From the NCBI GenBank assembly GCA_947628755.1, contig CANRBC010000015.1, positions 1-64,000 on the forward strand: 64,000 nucleotides of DNA. The letters run 5' to 3'. A model generated the notes under the pieces. It did not search any database. It was not told the origin of the DNA and saw only the letters and a list, made by a program, of their open reading frames with translations. The translations under genes and the position numbers were made by a program. Source of the DNA: an uncultured Clostridia bacterium. Its GTDB lineage: Bacteria; Bacillota; Clostridia; Lachnospirales; CAG-274. How positions within the stretch are numbered: the stretch's first letter is position 1; every line of letters starts with the position of its first letter. Below are positions 52,851-61,841 of this stretch, one piece after another.

Positions 52851-53186
52851 TCAGCCTCCTGCCGAAATAAGGCAGAGACCCGCTATTATAAATATTATTC
52901 CGCCTATTTTAAGCCTTGTTATCCTTTCGGAAAGTACAAAATAGGAAAGAAGCATTGTCCATATATATGTAACCGAAGTCATGGGAAGCACCGTTGAATA
53001 ATCCAAATATCTGAGAAGTATTATATTGAGTATTGCCGATGTGAAATACAGCGCGCCGCCCAAATATAAATCAAAGCTCCTGAGCATACCGCCTATACCC
53101 CCTGCGCCTGACGCCTTTTTAAGAAAAAGCGAGCCGCAAGCTCCTAAAAGCGTCATTACAAGAACAGCGGGAATAAATTTTATCAT
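52851..53186 (-). CDS. SMR/EamA-type small membrane transporter subunit B
   Basis: 111 residues, four membrane helices. The pattern GSLFLKKASG ... LRYLDYSTVLPMTSVTYIWTMLLSYFVLSERIT is like EmrE-fold proteins and ArnE/ArnF. It overlaps the preceding gene by four bases, the second of a pair. Paired SMR proteins next to a polyprenyl-phosphate glycosyltransferase are good candidates for a lipid-linked sugar flippase. Last gene of the glycan operon. Confidence 0.83.
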   Translation of the reverse strand: MIKFIPAVLVMTLLGACGSLFLKKASGAGGIGGMLRSFDLYLGGALYFTSAILNIILLRYLDYSTVLPMTSVTYIWTMLLSYFVLSERITRLKIGGIIFIIAGLCLISAGG

Positions 53187-53524
53187 TCTCCGTCACCTCC
53201 CGCTATCATGCAAACGCCCAGCACTATCATTGCCACGCCGAGACATTTTACCATGGTAATGGTCTCTCCCAGCACAAGAGCCGCCAAAATCACGCTTATT
53301 ACATAGTTAAGGCTCAGAACGGGCTGAAGCACCGAAAGTCTGCCGTACCTATAAGCTATTATCATTATAAGAGCGCCTGCTCCGTATATGGCAAAGCCTA
53401 TAAGCAGAAAAAATATATTTCCCTCTGCCGCCAGCTTCCAGAAAAGCTGACCTACGCATACGCAAAGAGATGACAATATCATAAGCATTATGCCTTTTTT
53501 ATTTTTGCGAAAGGATTCTGTCAT
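53183..53524 (-). CDS. SMR/EamA-type small membrane transporter subunit A
   Basis: 113 residues, four membrane helices with the same fold: SLCVCVGQLFWKLAA and YRYGRLSVLQPVLSLNYVISVILAALVLGETIT. It overlaps both neighbours by four bases. Two different subunits fit a heterodimeric transporter such as ArnE-ArnF, which flips lipid-linked aminoarabinose. Confidence 0.83.
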   Translation of the reverse strand: MTESFRKNKKGIMLMILSSLCVCVGQLFWKLAAEGNIFFLLIGFAIYGAGALIMIIAYRYGRLSVLQPVLSLNYVISVILAALVLGETITMVKCLGVAMIVLGVCMIAGGDGE

Positions 53525-54330
53525 GGCATATCTTCCTTTTTGGGTCTGTACATTCCCAGCATGTTTTTGAAAAGCACTGACAAAAGCTGAGAATTGCCCT
53601 TGAAAAAGCTGATTTTTGTAGGCGTTTTTCCCTTTTTGGGATAAGCTCTTGTCACGGGTATCTCGCAGGCATTATAGCCAAGCTGAGTCGCCCTTACGGA
53701 CAGATAGGCAAGAAGCTCGTATCCCATAAATACATCCCGCAGGGGAGCAACTCTTTTGTCAAGGAGATACCGAGCTGAATAGGCTCTGTATGCATTTGTG
53801 GTATCGGTAAACCAATGCCTTGCCGTAAGGCTTATTACAGGAGCATGAATAAGCCTTACGGAAATATATCTTATAAGAGGTGTATTTATTGCCCTTCCGC
53901 CCTTTACAAAGCGTGAGCCTTGTACAAGGTCATAGCCCTTTCTGAGCTTTTCAATAAAGGCAGGCACGTCCTCTATGCTGTCCTTGTCGTTTCCGTCAAT
54001 AGTTATAATTCCCTTATATCCTCTTTTCAGCGCCCATGAAATTCCCATTCTGAGCTGAGCGCCCTGTCTGCCCTCATCTCTTTTTATGAGAAGCGTATTT
54101 ACCTTAAGCTGACGAAGTCGGCTTTCCTCCATACTTCCGTCCTCAGAACCGCCGTCGCATATAACTATATCGCCATATTCGTATATACATTGTTTACAGG
54201 CTCTCTTAAGCTCGTTTATTATTCTTTCTCCCTCGTTGATAACGGGAATAAGTATAGCATAATCCTTTGTCTTTTCGTTGTACTCAAAGCATTCATATCT
54301 CGGAACACCCTTTTCTCTTTCCTGTATCAT
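53521..54330 (-). CDS. Family 2 glycosyltransferase (DPM1-like)
   Basis: 269 residues. The GT-A fold is marked by AILIPVINEGERI, VICDGGSEDGS and the catalytic GIITIDGNDKDS. Sequence YEPFG-like features are absent, and there is no membrane segment in the C-terminus. Likely transfers a sugar from a nucleotide donor to a polyprenyl phosphate, whose product the SMR pair would flip. Four-base overlap with both neighbours. Confidence 0.85.
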   Translation of the reverse strand: MIQEREKGVPRYECFEYNEKTKDYAILIPVINEGERIINELKRACKQCIYEYGDIVICDGGSEDGSMEESRLRQLKVNTLLIKRDEGRQGAQLRMGISWALKRGYKGIITIDGNDKDSIEDVPAFIEKLRKGYDLVQGSRFVKGGRAINTPLIRYISVRLIHAPVISLTARHWFTDTTNAYRAYSARYLLDKRVAPLRDVFMGYELLAYLSVRATQLGYNACEIPVTRAYPKKGKTPTKISFFKGNSQLLSVLFKNMLGMYRPKKEDMP

Positions 54331-55118
54331 GAGAAGACCTCCGCAACATATTTCATAGCCTTTTCCATAACGGATACCTCCGTTTCGCCCATTTCAACGG
54401 AAATATAGCCCTTATAGTTCTCCTTGCGGAGAATTTCGTTAATATCATTATGGAGCTGTCTTCTTTCCACAGGACGAAGATGAGGCTCGCTTATATGCAC
54501 ATGATTTATATATCTGACATTGCCCGAAAGTATATTTGCGTCTTCAGAGTTTTCCACCATTGTGCCTATATCCAGATTGAGCAGAAAGCCCTTTGAACCG
54601 ACCTTATCTATAAGCTCCAGAGCAGACGGCGTATCGTTAATGAAATTCGTATTATATATAGGTGGATTTGCCTCCATGCCTATTACTGTATTATGCTCTG
54701 CCGCAAAATCCCCCGTTTCCTTGAAAAACGGTATTATTTCCTCGGCGGAGCTGCCCTCGGGCATATTTCTGTTGCGGGGACAGCCGAACACAAGATTTTT
54801 ACAGCCTATTGCCTCGGCAAAGAGTATTGCATTTTTCATATAGCTTTTGAGAATATCCCTTTCCTCCCTGCTTCCGAAAAGGCTCTCGCCTCTGCCGTAC
54901 CATATAGACTGCATAGAGGGTATTTCAAAGCCGTATTCCTCATTTATTTCATTATACCACTCTCTGACCTCGGCTATATGGGCGTAGGGCTGAGTAGGTA
55001 TTATTTTTGTAGGAGCTATTTCAAGACCCGTAAAGCCATATTTATTCATTTTTTCGTATACGGCTCTGTTATTTTGTATACTCCAGCCTATATTGGATAC
55101 AGACAGCTTCATTTTCAA
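54327..55118 (-). CDS. Xylose isomerase-like TIM-barrel sugar isomerase/epimerase
   Basis: 263 residues of the AP-endonuclease-2/xylose isomerase superfamily: metal ligands appear in GMEANP (Glu), LLNLDIGT (Asp), INHVHISE (His) and ISVEMGE (Glu). Such enzymes isomerise or epimerise free or phosphorylated sugars, or act on keto-sugars. Position inside the glycan operon suggests it makes the sugar to be transferred. Substrate unknown. Confidence 0.85.
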   Translation of the reverse strand: MKMKLSVSNIGWSIQNNRAVYEKMNKYGFTGLEIAPTKIIPTQPYAHIAEVREWYNEINEEYGFEIPSMQSIWYGRGESLFGSREERDILKSYMKNAILFAEAIGCKNLVFGCPRNRNMPEGSSAEEIIPFFKETGDFAAEHNTVIGMEANPPIYNTNFINDTPSALELIDKVGSKGFLLNLDIGTMVENSEDANILSGNVRYINHVHISEPHLRPVERRQLHNDINEILRKENYKGYISVEMGETEVSVMEKAMKYVAEVFS

Positions 55119-58100
55119 TCGCCCTCCAGTATATCTACCTTTGCATCATATTCTTTCAGCCTTATATCGCTTTCAATTTTTACAGCGTTTATTTCGTCGC
55201 TATACCAACTGTATTCTGAACTTGCGCGAACAATATATTTTTCTTCGCCATACTTAAGTCGGAATCTGTATGAATATTTTTCCGTAAATTCACCATTTTC
55301 ATCAAGTATACCGAATCTCATAACTACATAATTATATGACCGGTTGCCGGCAACAAAACCGGGTATAGTCAGCAGAGCATAATTTCCCTTTGTCTTGTCT
55401 ATTTCTCCGCTTGACTTGCTAAGACGCAGCATACCGTTTTCCTTATCTATCATATCCGATGTGGCAACAACGGTATTTTCGGCAGATTTTTCCTTATCCT
55501 TATTTGCCCATATATAAGGCAAGAATTCCAGACTGCTTTCATAGCTTGTTTCAGGATAATCCGCAGCGTCAAAATCAAACACAAGTCTTTTCGCAGCCAC
55601 AGAGTTCTCAAGCCTGCTCTTTATATCCTCATATCTGTCCTCAGAAGTCCATACGGCATATTTGGGATTATTGTTGGCGCATACAGGGACGTAATTTTGA
55701 TAGAGGTACTCGGATACCTTATAATATCTGTAGTTAGTTACAAGACCATCCAGAGTTATTCTGCTAAGAGGCATAAACACTATGGCTATCTTATCCTTGG
55801 CAGCTTCCAACTGCTTTATAAATTCCTCCTGTGAAAAATCACCTGAAAGCTGAAGAGGTGACTGTGAAACATATACCGGAGACTCTATATCCATATCAGC
55901 GTATAAATTAGAAACATTTATATAATCGACAAAGGTCTCTCCCTCGCCAACAGCCGCGTCGAGTATTTCAGAGTATGTCTTAAGAGAATTTCTAAGCTTT
56001 ATGTCAGGTTGCATACGGTCAGCCGCTTTATTGTCCTTTTTAATGCTTTCGTAGTAGGTATCATCTCCATCGTACTCAGCCGTCCATTTCCTTACGACCT
56101 CTCCTGTATGCACCATGGCGCTGTCGGTCACGGACTCATCATTAACATTATTATTTGATAAAAGCACCGAATTCATAATAATCAGCGCAACAAGAGGTAT
56201 CGCAAACCATCTTCCGTCTTTATTTTTGCAGAAGCATATAAATGCAGAAATAAATATATAGCTTGCCCATACCGCAAACCTTGTGGTATTTTCCATAAGA
56301 CTGTGCCTTACAATTCCTCGCGGAAAATTGATGAAAATGGAAAAACCGATAATGAGAAGCAATACCCATTCCACATTATTGATACGTTTTCTGAAGCCTG
56401 TTGAAAATACAATATACAAAAGGAGTATTTCCACAGTCGCAGGTATCAGTATATATGCCCATGAGAAAACACTCAGTTCCGTATGCCCTATGCCATAATA
56501 TGCCCAGTTTAAATTAGAAGCGCTTATTTCTATAAACTCTCTCAGCCTTGTCAAAGGTGAAATATCCTTAAGCATACATATAGCAAACCATGAAGCAACT
56601 CCTATAACCCCTACTATTGCCAATGTGACAAGCAGCTTTAACGCCGCCCTTTTGTTTTTATCCGCAATACAATAAATCGCCAACGCAATAACTGCGCCCA
56701 GAGTAAAGGCATAGCCCAAATCCAAACGGTCAAGTATACATAAACCTGAAGCTAACCATATAAGAATGGCTCTGGGATATGTGTTCTTTTTTACAAATGA
56801 CATGGCAGCAAAGCATATAAGCATACCAAAACTTATGGTCTCCCAACGCAGATTTCCATTGAAGGGTATGAACAATACGGTATATAAAGCCATATCCTTG
56901 TTCCACAGCCGTTTTACAAGCAAATATAAAAGTACCGCTCCGAATACCTCATGGTAAATGCTATATGGTGAATATATTGCGCCTGCAAAGTCATTGTTTA
57001 TAATACCGTAGGTCACGCCGCCCATAAATCTCGAAAGCATGTGTCCGCCGTAGTGCTCCACTACAGGTATTTTGCCATATCTGAGAAAATCGTTTATAAG
57101 CACGCTACTGTTGGCAAGTTCATAATCATGATTCGGTTGTAGGTTTACAAGGTCAAGCTGCACGGTAAAGGAAACGATACCCAGTATAAGCAGAATATAG
57201 CCTACATTTTTCCAGTCAATGGTATCTGTTTTTCTTAGCCTTGAAGCAAAATAAATTATTGCCGTGCCTATTGCTATAACGACAACCGTGGTTATTAAGT
57301 AGGTGTCCCTCACAGCCGCTACAAATATACTATACTGATTAAGCACATTTACTGCTTCAATATATAATGATGTAACAAGCGGAATCGCGCAAAGCATTAT
57401 TATAAAGCAGTTCATAAGATTCTCATGTTTGTCCTTGCCGCCTGCCAGTCCCAAAAATACTGCGGCTATCATAAGCGCTATAAGCACCGCCCATATTGCA
57501 ATGCAAAGCCTTCCGTCGCTTCTTGCCCACACTTCGGGAACAGTCAGCGCAAAGGCAACGCTCAGTCCAAATAAGGCGGTGATATATTTAATATAATTCT
57601 GAGGGGAAATTTTCTTATCCATCTCCGTCAGCAGATATACAAAGCCTGACGCTACAATTATAAAAAGCATATAAGAAGAGCAAAAGCCGCCCGTATTTTC
57701 CGTCTCGCCGTTTTTGAAAAACATTATTGCCTTAAGTATGCAGTTTATTGCGCATATAACTATTACATTATCCAGATATTTCCATACCTGCATATTTGCC
57801 TCAGATGTCCTTGTGTTTTTAAGATAGTTTACGCCAAGGCACAAAATTCCCGTAAGCGCTCCGAAGGCAACAAAGCATATATTGAAATTCCTTATTACCT
57901 TCTGGCAGTCATAATCATTTATAACACCCTGACCAATTATCCTCTTAAATTCCGTAACTGTAATCAGCTCGGGCATAAGAGGATTAAAAAGAGACAACAC
58001 AAAAAATGCTCCACACACAGCATATAATATTGTGTAGGCATTCTTTTTATCTTTAAAGGATTTCCATACCCTTTCTGAATTAAATATTGTATAGAAAATA

Positions 58101-58261
58101 AACAAAAACAGCGTAAGAACAAATACACCCTTTAAAGCAGGAGCCGAATTCTCTGAAAGAAGACCGGTGAAATAAGCCCCTGCTCCCGCTATAAACGTCA
58201 ATACACATAAAACGAGCTTTATTATAATGATGAATTTTTTATTTTCAATTATTGTTTTCAT
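55115..58261 (-). CDS. Very large polytopic membrane protein (~1048 aa), GT-C glycosyltransferase-like
   Basis: From ATG 58261 (GGAGTTTGTGTATA upstream). About 16-18 membrane helices fill residues 1-650, including DLVNLQPNHDYELANSSVLINDFLRYG, a loop with Asp/Glu residues where GT-C enzymes have their catalytic site, and HYGGHMLSR. A large soluble C-terminal part (about 700-1048) has several beta-rich stretches. No close family is recognised. It overlaps the SDR gene by 17 bp and the TIM-barrel gene by four. The likeliest role is the sugar transfer to an acceptor outside the membrane. Confidence 0.72.
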   Translation of the reverse strand: MKTIIENKKFIIIIKLVLCVLTFIAGAGAYFTGLLSENSAPALKGVFVLTLFLFIFYTIFNSERVWKSFKDKKNAYTILYAVCGAFFVLSLFNPLMPELITVTEFKRIIGQGVINDYDCQKVIRNFNICFVAFGALTGILCLGVNYLKNTRTSEANMQVWKYLDNVIVICAINCILKAIMFFKNGETENTGGFCSSYMLFIIVASGFVYLLTEMDKKISPQNYIKYITALFGLSVAFALTVPEVWARSDGRLCIAIWAVLIALMIAAVFLGLAGGKDKHENLMNCFIIMLCAIPLVTSLYIEAVNVLNQYSIFVAAVRDTYLITTVVVIAIGTAIIYFASRLRKTDTIDWKNVGYILLILGIVSFTVQLDLVNLQPNHDYELANSSVLINDFLRYGKIPVVEHYGGHMLSRFMGGVTYGIINNDFAGAIYSPYSIYHEVFGAVLLYLLVKRLWNKDMALYTVLFIPFNGNLRWETISFGMLICFAAMSFVKKNTYPRAILIWLASGLCILDRLDLGYAFTLGAVIALAIYCIADKNKRAALKLLVTLAIVGVIGVASWFAICMLKDISPLTRLREFIEISASNLNWAYYGIGHTELSVFSWAYILIPATVEILLLYIVFSTGFRKRINNVEWVLLLIIGFSIFINFPRGIVRHSLMENTTRFAVWASYIFISAFICFCKNKDGRWFAIPLVALIIMNSVLLSNNNVNDESVTDSAMVHTGEVVRKWTAEYDGDDTYYESIKKDNKAADRMQPDIKLRNSLKTYSEILDAAVGEGETFVDYINVSNLYADMDIESPVYVSQSPLQLSGDFSQEEFIKQLEAAKDKIAIVFMPLSRITLDGLVTNYRYYKVSEYLYQNYVPVCANNNPKYAVWTSEDRYEDIKSRLENSVAAKRLVFDFDAADYPETSYESSLEFLPYIWANKDKEKSAENTVVATSDMIDKENGMLRLSKSSGEIDKTKGNYALLTIPGFVAGNRSYNYVVMRFGILDENGEFTEKYSYRFRLKYGEEKYIVRASSEYSWYSDEINAVKIESDIRLKEYDAKVDILEGD

Positions 58262-59165
58262 TATACACAAACTCCTTTATGCTTTTCATAATTTCATCCT
58301 TAGATGCTATATAGCCGTTTTTACCGCCGAAAATACTGTCGTATACCGTTCTGAAATCATAGTATGCGGGAGGAGCGGAAAGCTCGTTTACAAATTCCTG
58401 TCCCGTAAGATACCTGTATATTTCCGAAGCCGATACAGGCTCTGTTGCCAAATGGAGAAGCCTTATATTATTTTTAAGAGCAAGCTCTATATCCTTCCAC
58501 AATCTTGAAAGGGGATAAAACTGGAATACGCTCCTGCTGTCGGTAAAGGCAAGAGCCGTAAAGCCTGCTTTCTTAAAGCGCTCCTTAAGAGCAGCCCTTT
58601 CCTCCCCTGTAATATCCCCCAGTCTGTAGAAGCCGTTATCCTGCAGTATATAGCGGCTCTTAATATAGTCGTCGTCAAGCTCCTTCATTTTTTCTTCCTT
58701 TATCATAAAGGGTATAACGTTTATAAAATCATATATAAAATTCTTTTTAAGATTCTTGCCGAAAAGTCCCGGCAGCCTTACTATAAGAGCGTCGGGGTAA
58801 TTTTCCCTTACCCATTTTTCAAGCTGGAGCCTGTTGTAGCCATAGGCATTTTTTTCCTCCTGAACTACATTTGTATTTTCATCGGCAAGCCTTGAATCCT
58901 TAAGCACATCTATTGTGGATATAAGCACAAGCCTTTCGGGAGATATGCGTTTTATATTTTCCTCCGCCTGTATTATGGAGTCCATATCCTTTTGGGGGAA
59001 ATTGTTGGCAATATACTTTTCCGCCCGCACGCCCGAATATATAAGAAGCTCGGGACAAAGCCCATAGGCGTCTTCAATATTCTTTGAATTAAAAAGATAC
59101 TCAAATTTTTCCTTGTCGCAAATATTGCTTCCTACGAAGCCTGTATATCCCACTAATGCTTTCAT
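58245..59165 (-). CDS. NAD-dependent epimerase/dehydratase-like (SDR) protein with altered catalytic Lys
   Basis: 306 residues. GYTGFVGSNI is the Rossmann nucleotide motif, LVLISTIDVLKD the Ser/Thr strand, and NAYGYNRLQLEKW the YxxxK site, where the Lys is replaced by Arg (YGYNR). Residues 200-240 keep typical extended-SDR sequence (RLPGLFG). Enzymes such as this modify nucleotide sugars. The Arg could still work, or the protein may be a regulatory or altered-specificity variant. Confidence 0.8.
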   Translation of the reverse strand: MKALVGYTGFVGSNICDKEKFEYLFNSKNIEDAYGLCPELLIYSGVRAEKYIANNFPQKDMDSIIQAEENIKRISPERLVLISTIDVLKDSRLADENTNVVQEEKNAYGYNRLQLEKWVRENYPDALIVRLPGLFGKNLKKNFIYDFINVIPFMIKEEKMKELDDDYIKSRYILQDNGFYRLGDITGEERAALKERFKKAGFTALAFTDSRSVFQFYPLSRLWKDIELALKNNIRLLHLATEPVSASEIYRYLTGQEFVNELSAPPAYYDFRTVYDSIFGGKNGYIASKDEIMKSIKEFVYNENNN

Positions 59166-59176
59166 AGCCTTCTCCT

Positions 59177-60112
59177 TTATTTTGTCAGCTTTTCTATACT
59201 TTCAAAGCTGTACTGTTTTCTTCTGAATATAAGATTAACGATTATCTGCAAATATTTTATAATAATGGCAAGTACGCAAAACAGTCCGAAAAACGCCGCC
59301 GACATAAACAATATGGTAGTCGTCCAACCCTCTATGGGACTGCTGCGGAAGTATATGCAAAAGCTATACACCGCCATAAATATGCCCAGTACCATCATAA
59401 GGCACGCCATACCTATGGAAAATCTGTAACCTACGTCGGTAAAGAGTATAAGAGAATTGGCAGCCAGCCCTAGGTTGTACTTTTTCTCTTTGCCCGTTCT
59501 TTTCTTGCCGGAATCGTTTACGGCGGTATATTTTACATTTGCCGCCTTAAGACCGCAGTTTGCATAGACCGCCTTTCTGTATGGTATAGTCTTGTTAATG
59601 CTGTCTATTCTGTTTAACGCTCTTCTGCTGAGTATTCTAAAGGTTTCAGAATTAAGTCTTTCTATTCCGTTTGAGAATTTGTAAAGCAGACTGTAAAACA
59701 GCGATGAGCTGAACTTCTGAGGTCTGTCCGCAGAGGCGCTTACAATATCGTAGCCTGTAAGAGCCTTTCTGTATATGTTCATTATTTCCGAGCTGTCGTA
59801 ATCGCATACCGCCCTGTCGAACTCAAATACAAAATCGCCTATTGCCAAATCGTCTCCTGCTGCCATGGCGCTTTCCGGTCCGTGAAAATAGCTCATGTTG
59901 ATTAATGAAACTACTGTGTTTTCATTGCTCTGAGCAGCTCTTTTTATTTCGTCGCAGCTTTTGTCAGACGAAAAATCATTTACACATATTATCTCGGAAT
60001 GTTCAAAGTTGTCCGTCAGAACTCCCATAAGCATTTTCAAGAAATCATATATATTTTTTTCCGCATTGTACACATATACAACGGCGGATATAAAATTTTT
60101 TTCCTTATACAT
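59177..60112 (-). CDS. Family 2 glycosyltransferase, GtrB/DPM-like with membrane helices
   Basis: 311 residues. Cytoplasmic GT-A domain (AVVYVYNAEKNI, ICVNDFSSDKS, VFEFDRAVCDYDSSE) followed by two membrane helices near 222-245 and 260-290. This is the polyprenyl-phosphate glycosyltransferase layout (GtrB, DolP-mannose synthase). Here the usual DADLQ motif reads EFDRAV, so the metal site is not canonical. It is the second gene of the operon. Confidence 0.83.
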   Translation of the reverse strand: MYKEKNFISAVVYVYNAEKNIYDFLKMLMGVLTDNFEHSEIICVNDFSSDKSCDEIKRAAQSNENTVVSLINMSYFHGPESAMAAGDDLAIGDFVFEFDRAVCDYDSSEIMNIYRKALTGYDIVSASADRPQKFSSSLFYSLLYKFSNGIERLNSETFRILSRRALNRIDSINKTIPYRKAVYANCGLKAANVKYTAVNDSGKKRTGKEKKYNLGLAANSLILFTDVGYRFSIGMACLMMVLGIFMAVYSFCIYFRSSPIEGWTTTILFMSAAFFGLFCVLAIIIKYLQIIVNLIFRRKQYSFESIEKLTK

Positions 60113-60113
60113 T

Positions 60114-61241
60114 TTAGCTTAACACCTCGTCCAAATCGTAAACTGTATTTATCTTTCCCGACAAAACTCCCACACAGGTAGGCTCTTTGGAATACACACG
60201 CACTACCGTCGGTCTTGAATCGTCTATTTCCGAGCTCATGAGTATAGGCTTCATTGAATAGAGAGAGCCTCTGTAACTGAACTGATAATCGTCCTTAAGA
60301 TATTTCCTCGCAAGGTTCGCCATATATGGGAAGGCGCTTTTCGGCTTGGCAATACAATCGTTGCAGTTGCCCAGATGCGTCGGTGAACAGTAGCCTTGGC
60401 TGTTTTTCTGACAGTCGAAGGTAGGCAGCTCTTCAAAGCAGGACTGGTGGGGAGTAAATGTAACGGAGGTCAGCGAATGTATTCCCGTTTTGCCAAAGGG
60501 CATAATTGAAAAAAACGGTCCGTCCATTATCGTAAAGCCATATTCGTTCAGCTTATCATTAACATCGCAAAGTATTATTTCACACAGCTCGTATTTTATC
60601 TTGAATTTGTCATAACCCAGCATATCAAGTATCTGATTTGTAGAGGCGTATGTGGAATTGAGGAGAAAGCCCGTTTCAAGGCTGCTTTTCCCTTCCTTGT
60701 CCGATGTGGTTATAACATAGGAATCATCCGTTTTGTCTATACGTTCTATAAGCGTGTTGTATCTTATCTCTACATTTTTGAGAGCAGACAGCTTGTCCAG
60801 ATAATACTCCTTCAGTATTGAAGCGTCATAGGTATATTCCCTCGTAAGGAAAGCTCCGTCGCACATTCCCTTTTTAAAAAAGCGCTCGGGGTGAAGCTCC
60901 TCGCAGAAAATACCGGCTGCGGCGCAGAATTTCTTGAACTGCTCTCCGCTTGACCATGAATATTCACTTGACGTAGCATATATTTTAGTGAATTCACGAT
61001 TGATACAAAAGTCAAAATCTCTGTTGAATCTTTCAAAATATCCTGCCGATTTCATAGCGGTAGATATGGATCTGGGATAATGATAGCCCTGATGAACTCT
61101 CGCCTGATTTATATAAGTGGCTCTTTTAAAAGGAGCGCTGTCGCACTCCAACACAAGAATATTTTCTCCTTTTTCCCCGCAGAACAAGGCTGAATACAAT
61201 CCATAAAGCCCCGCTCCTATAATTATCTTATCATATTTCAT
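60114..61241 (-). CDS. FAD-dependent oxidoreductase (DAO-like)
   Basis: 375 residues. The N-terminal dinucleotide fold KIIIGAGLYGLYSALFCGEKG and the second FAD contact FLLNSTYAS are the D-amino-acid oxidase/glycerol-3-phosphate dehydrogenase pattern. HLGNCNDCIAKPKS and CEIILCD carry several Cys that could form disulfides or bind metal. First gene of the glycan operon, directly under the promoter at 61338-61366; one base separates it from the glycosyltransferase. Probably oxidises a sugar or a lipid-linked intermediate, or a small metabolite; no known enzyme matches exactly. Confidence 0.78.
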   Translation of the reverse strand: MKYDKIIIGAGLYGLYSALFCGEKGENILVLECDSAPFKRATYINQARVHQGYHYPRSISTAMKSAGYFERFNRDFDFCINREFTKIYATSSEYSWSSGEQFKKFCAAAGIFCEELHPERFFKKGMCDGAFLTREYTYDASILKEYYLDKLSALKNVEIRYNTLIERIDKTDDSYVITTSDKEGKSSLETGFLLNSTYASTNQILDMLGYDKFKIKYELCEIILCDVNDKLNEYGFTIMDGPFFSIMPFGKTGIHSLTSVTFTPHQSCFEELPTFDCQKNSQGYCSPTHLGNCNDCIAKPKSAFPYMANLARKYLKDDYQFSYRGSLYSMKPILMSSEIDDSRPTVVRVYSKEPTCVGVLSGKINTVYDLDEVLS

Positions 61242-61337
61242 TATAATTCTCCTGACCTATATTATTTGACGAAGCCGCCGCCTATATAATTATCAGGGAA
61301 CAAATATCCCCATTTTTGTTATTTTAGTTTATGCTTA

Positions 61338-61366
61338 ATTATACTTTATAATTCAGATTATGTCAA
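61338..61366 (-). promoter_or_regulatory. Consensus promoter of the glycan operon
   Basis: On the minus strand TTGACA (61366-61361), 17 bp, TATAAT (61343-61338), both perfect, about 95 bp before the FAD oxidoreductase start. Confidence 0.88.
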
Positions 61367-61436
61367 TATACTTGGTTTTTCAAACCGCCTCTTTTCAAGC
61401 GTATGGCACGGAAATGCCCTGTTGATTTTTGTCTTA

Positions 61437-61815
61437 AAATATAAATAGGGGGAGAAATTTTTGTTTAACGTAATAGAGTCGACCCTATCGGCAGCCCAAT
61501 GCAAAGGTATTTTTAACTCATAGAAATGGTTGGGCTGCCACTTCCCCTTCTCTGAAGGGGAAGCTCAGGAATACGTTCGTCTCGTTTCTTAGTAAGCAAT
61601 AAAGCTAATTTTTCAACATTATTAAAGCCTTTGGAAAGCATATACCTAAGGCTTCCCTTCAGAGAAGGGAAGCTGTCAGCGCAGTCAAAGACTCTGAAAC
61701 AATAAAACTTTGAACTGCGCTGACTGAAGGGTCGATATTCACCTAAACAAAAATTTATAAACCAAATAAAGCTGTCCCATCATGATTCTTTTCATAAATC
61801 ATAACGAAACAGCTC
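61437..61815. repeat. Dispersed palindromic repeat, copy 2
   Basis: Inverted relative to copy 1: end B (AAATTTTTGTTTAACGTAA, 61455-61473) comes first, end A (CACCTAAACAAAAATTTATAA, 61740-61760) last, then the outer stem (AGCTGT 61770-61775 with ACAGCT 61809-61814). Interior pairs: 61538-61566 with 61647-61673 (a CTTCCC/GGGAAG arm), and GGTCGA with TCGACC near the ends. No gene is visible in 61242-61841 beside this. Confidence 0.8.
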
Positions 61816-61841
61816 ATAATTTTATATATTTTGTGATAATC

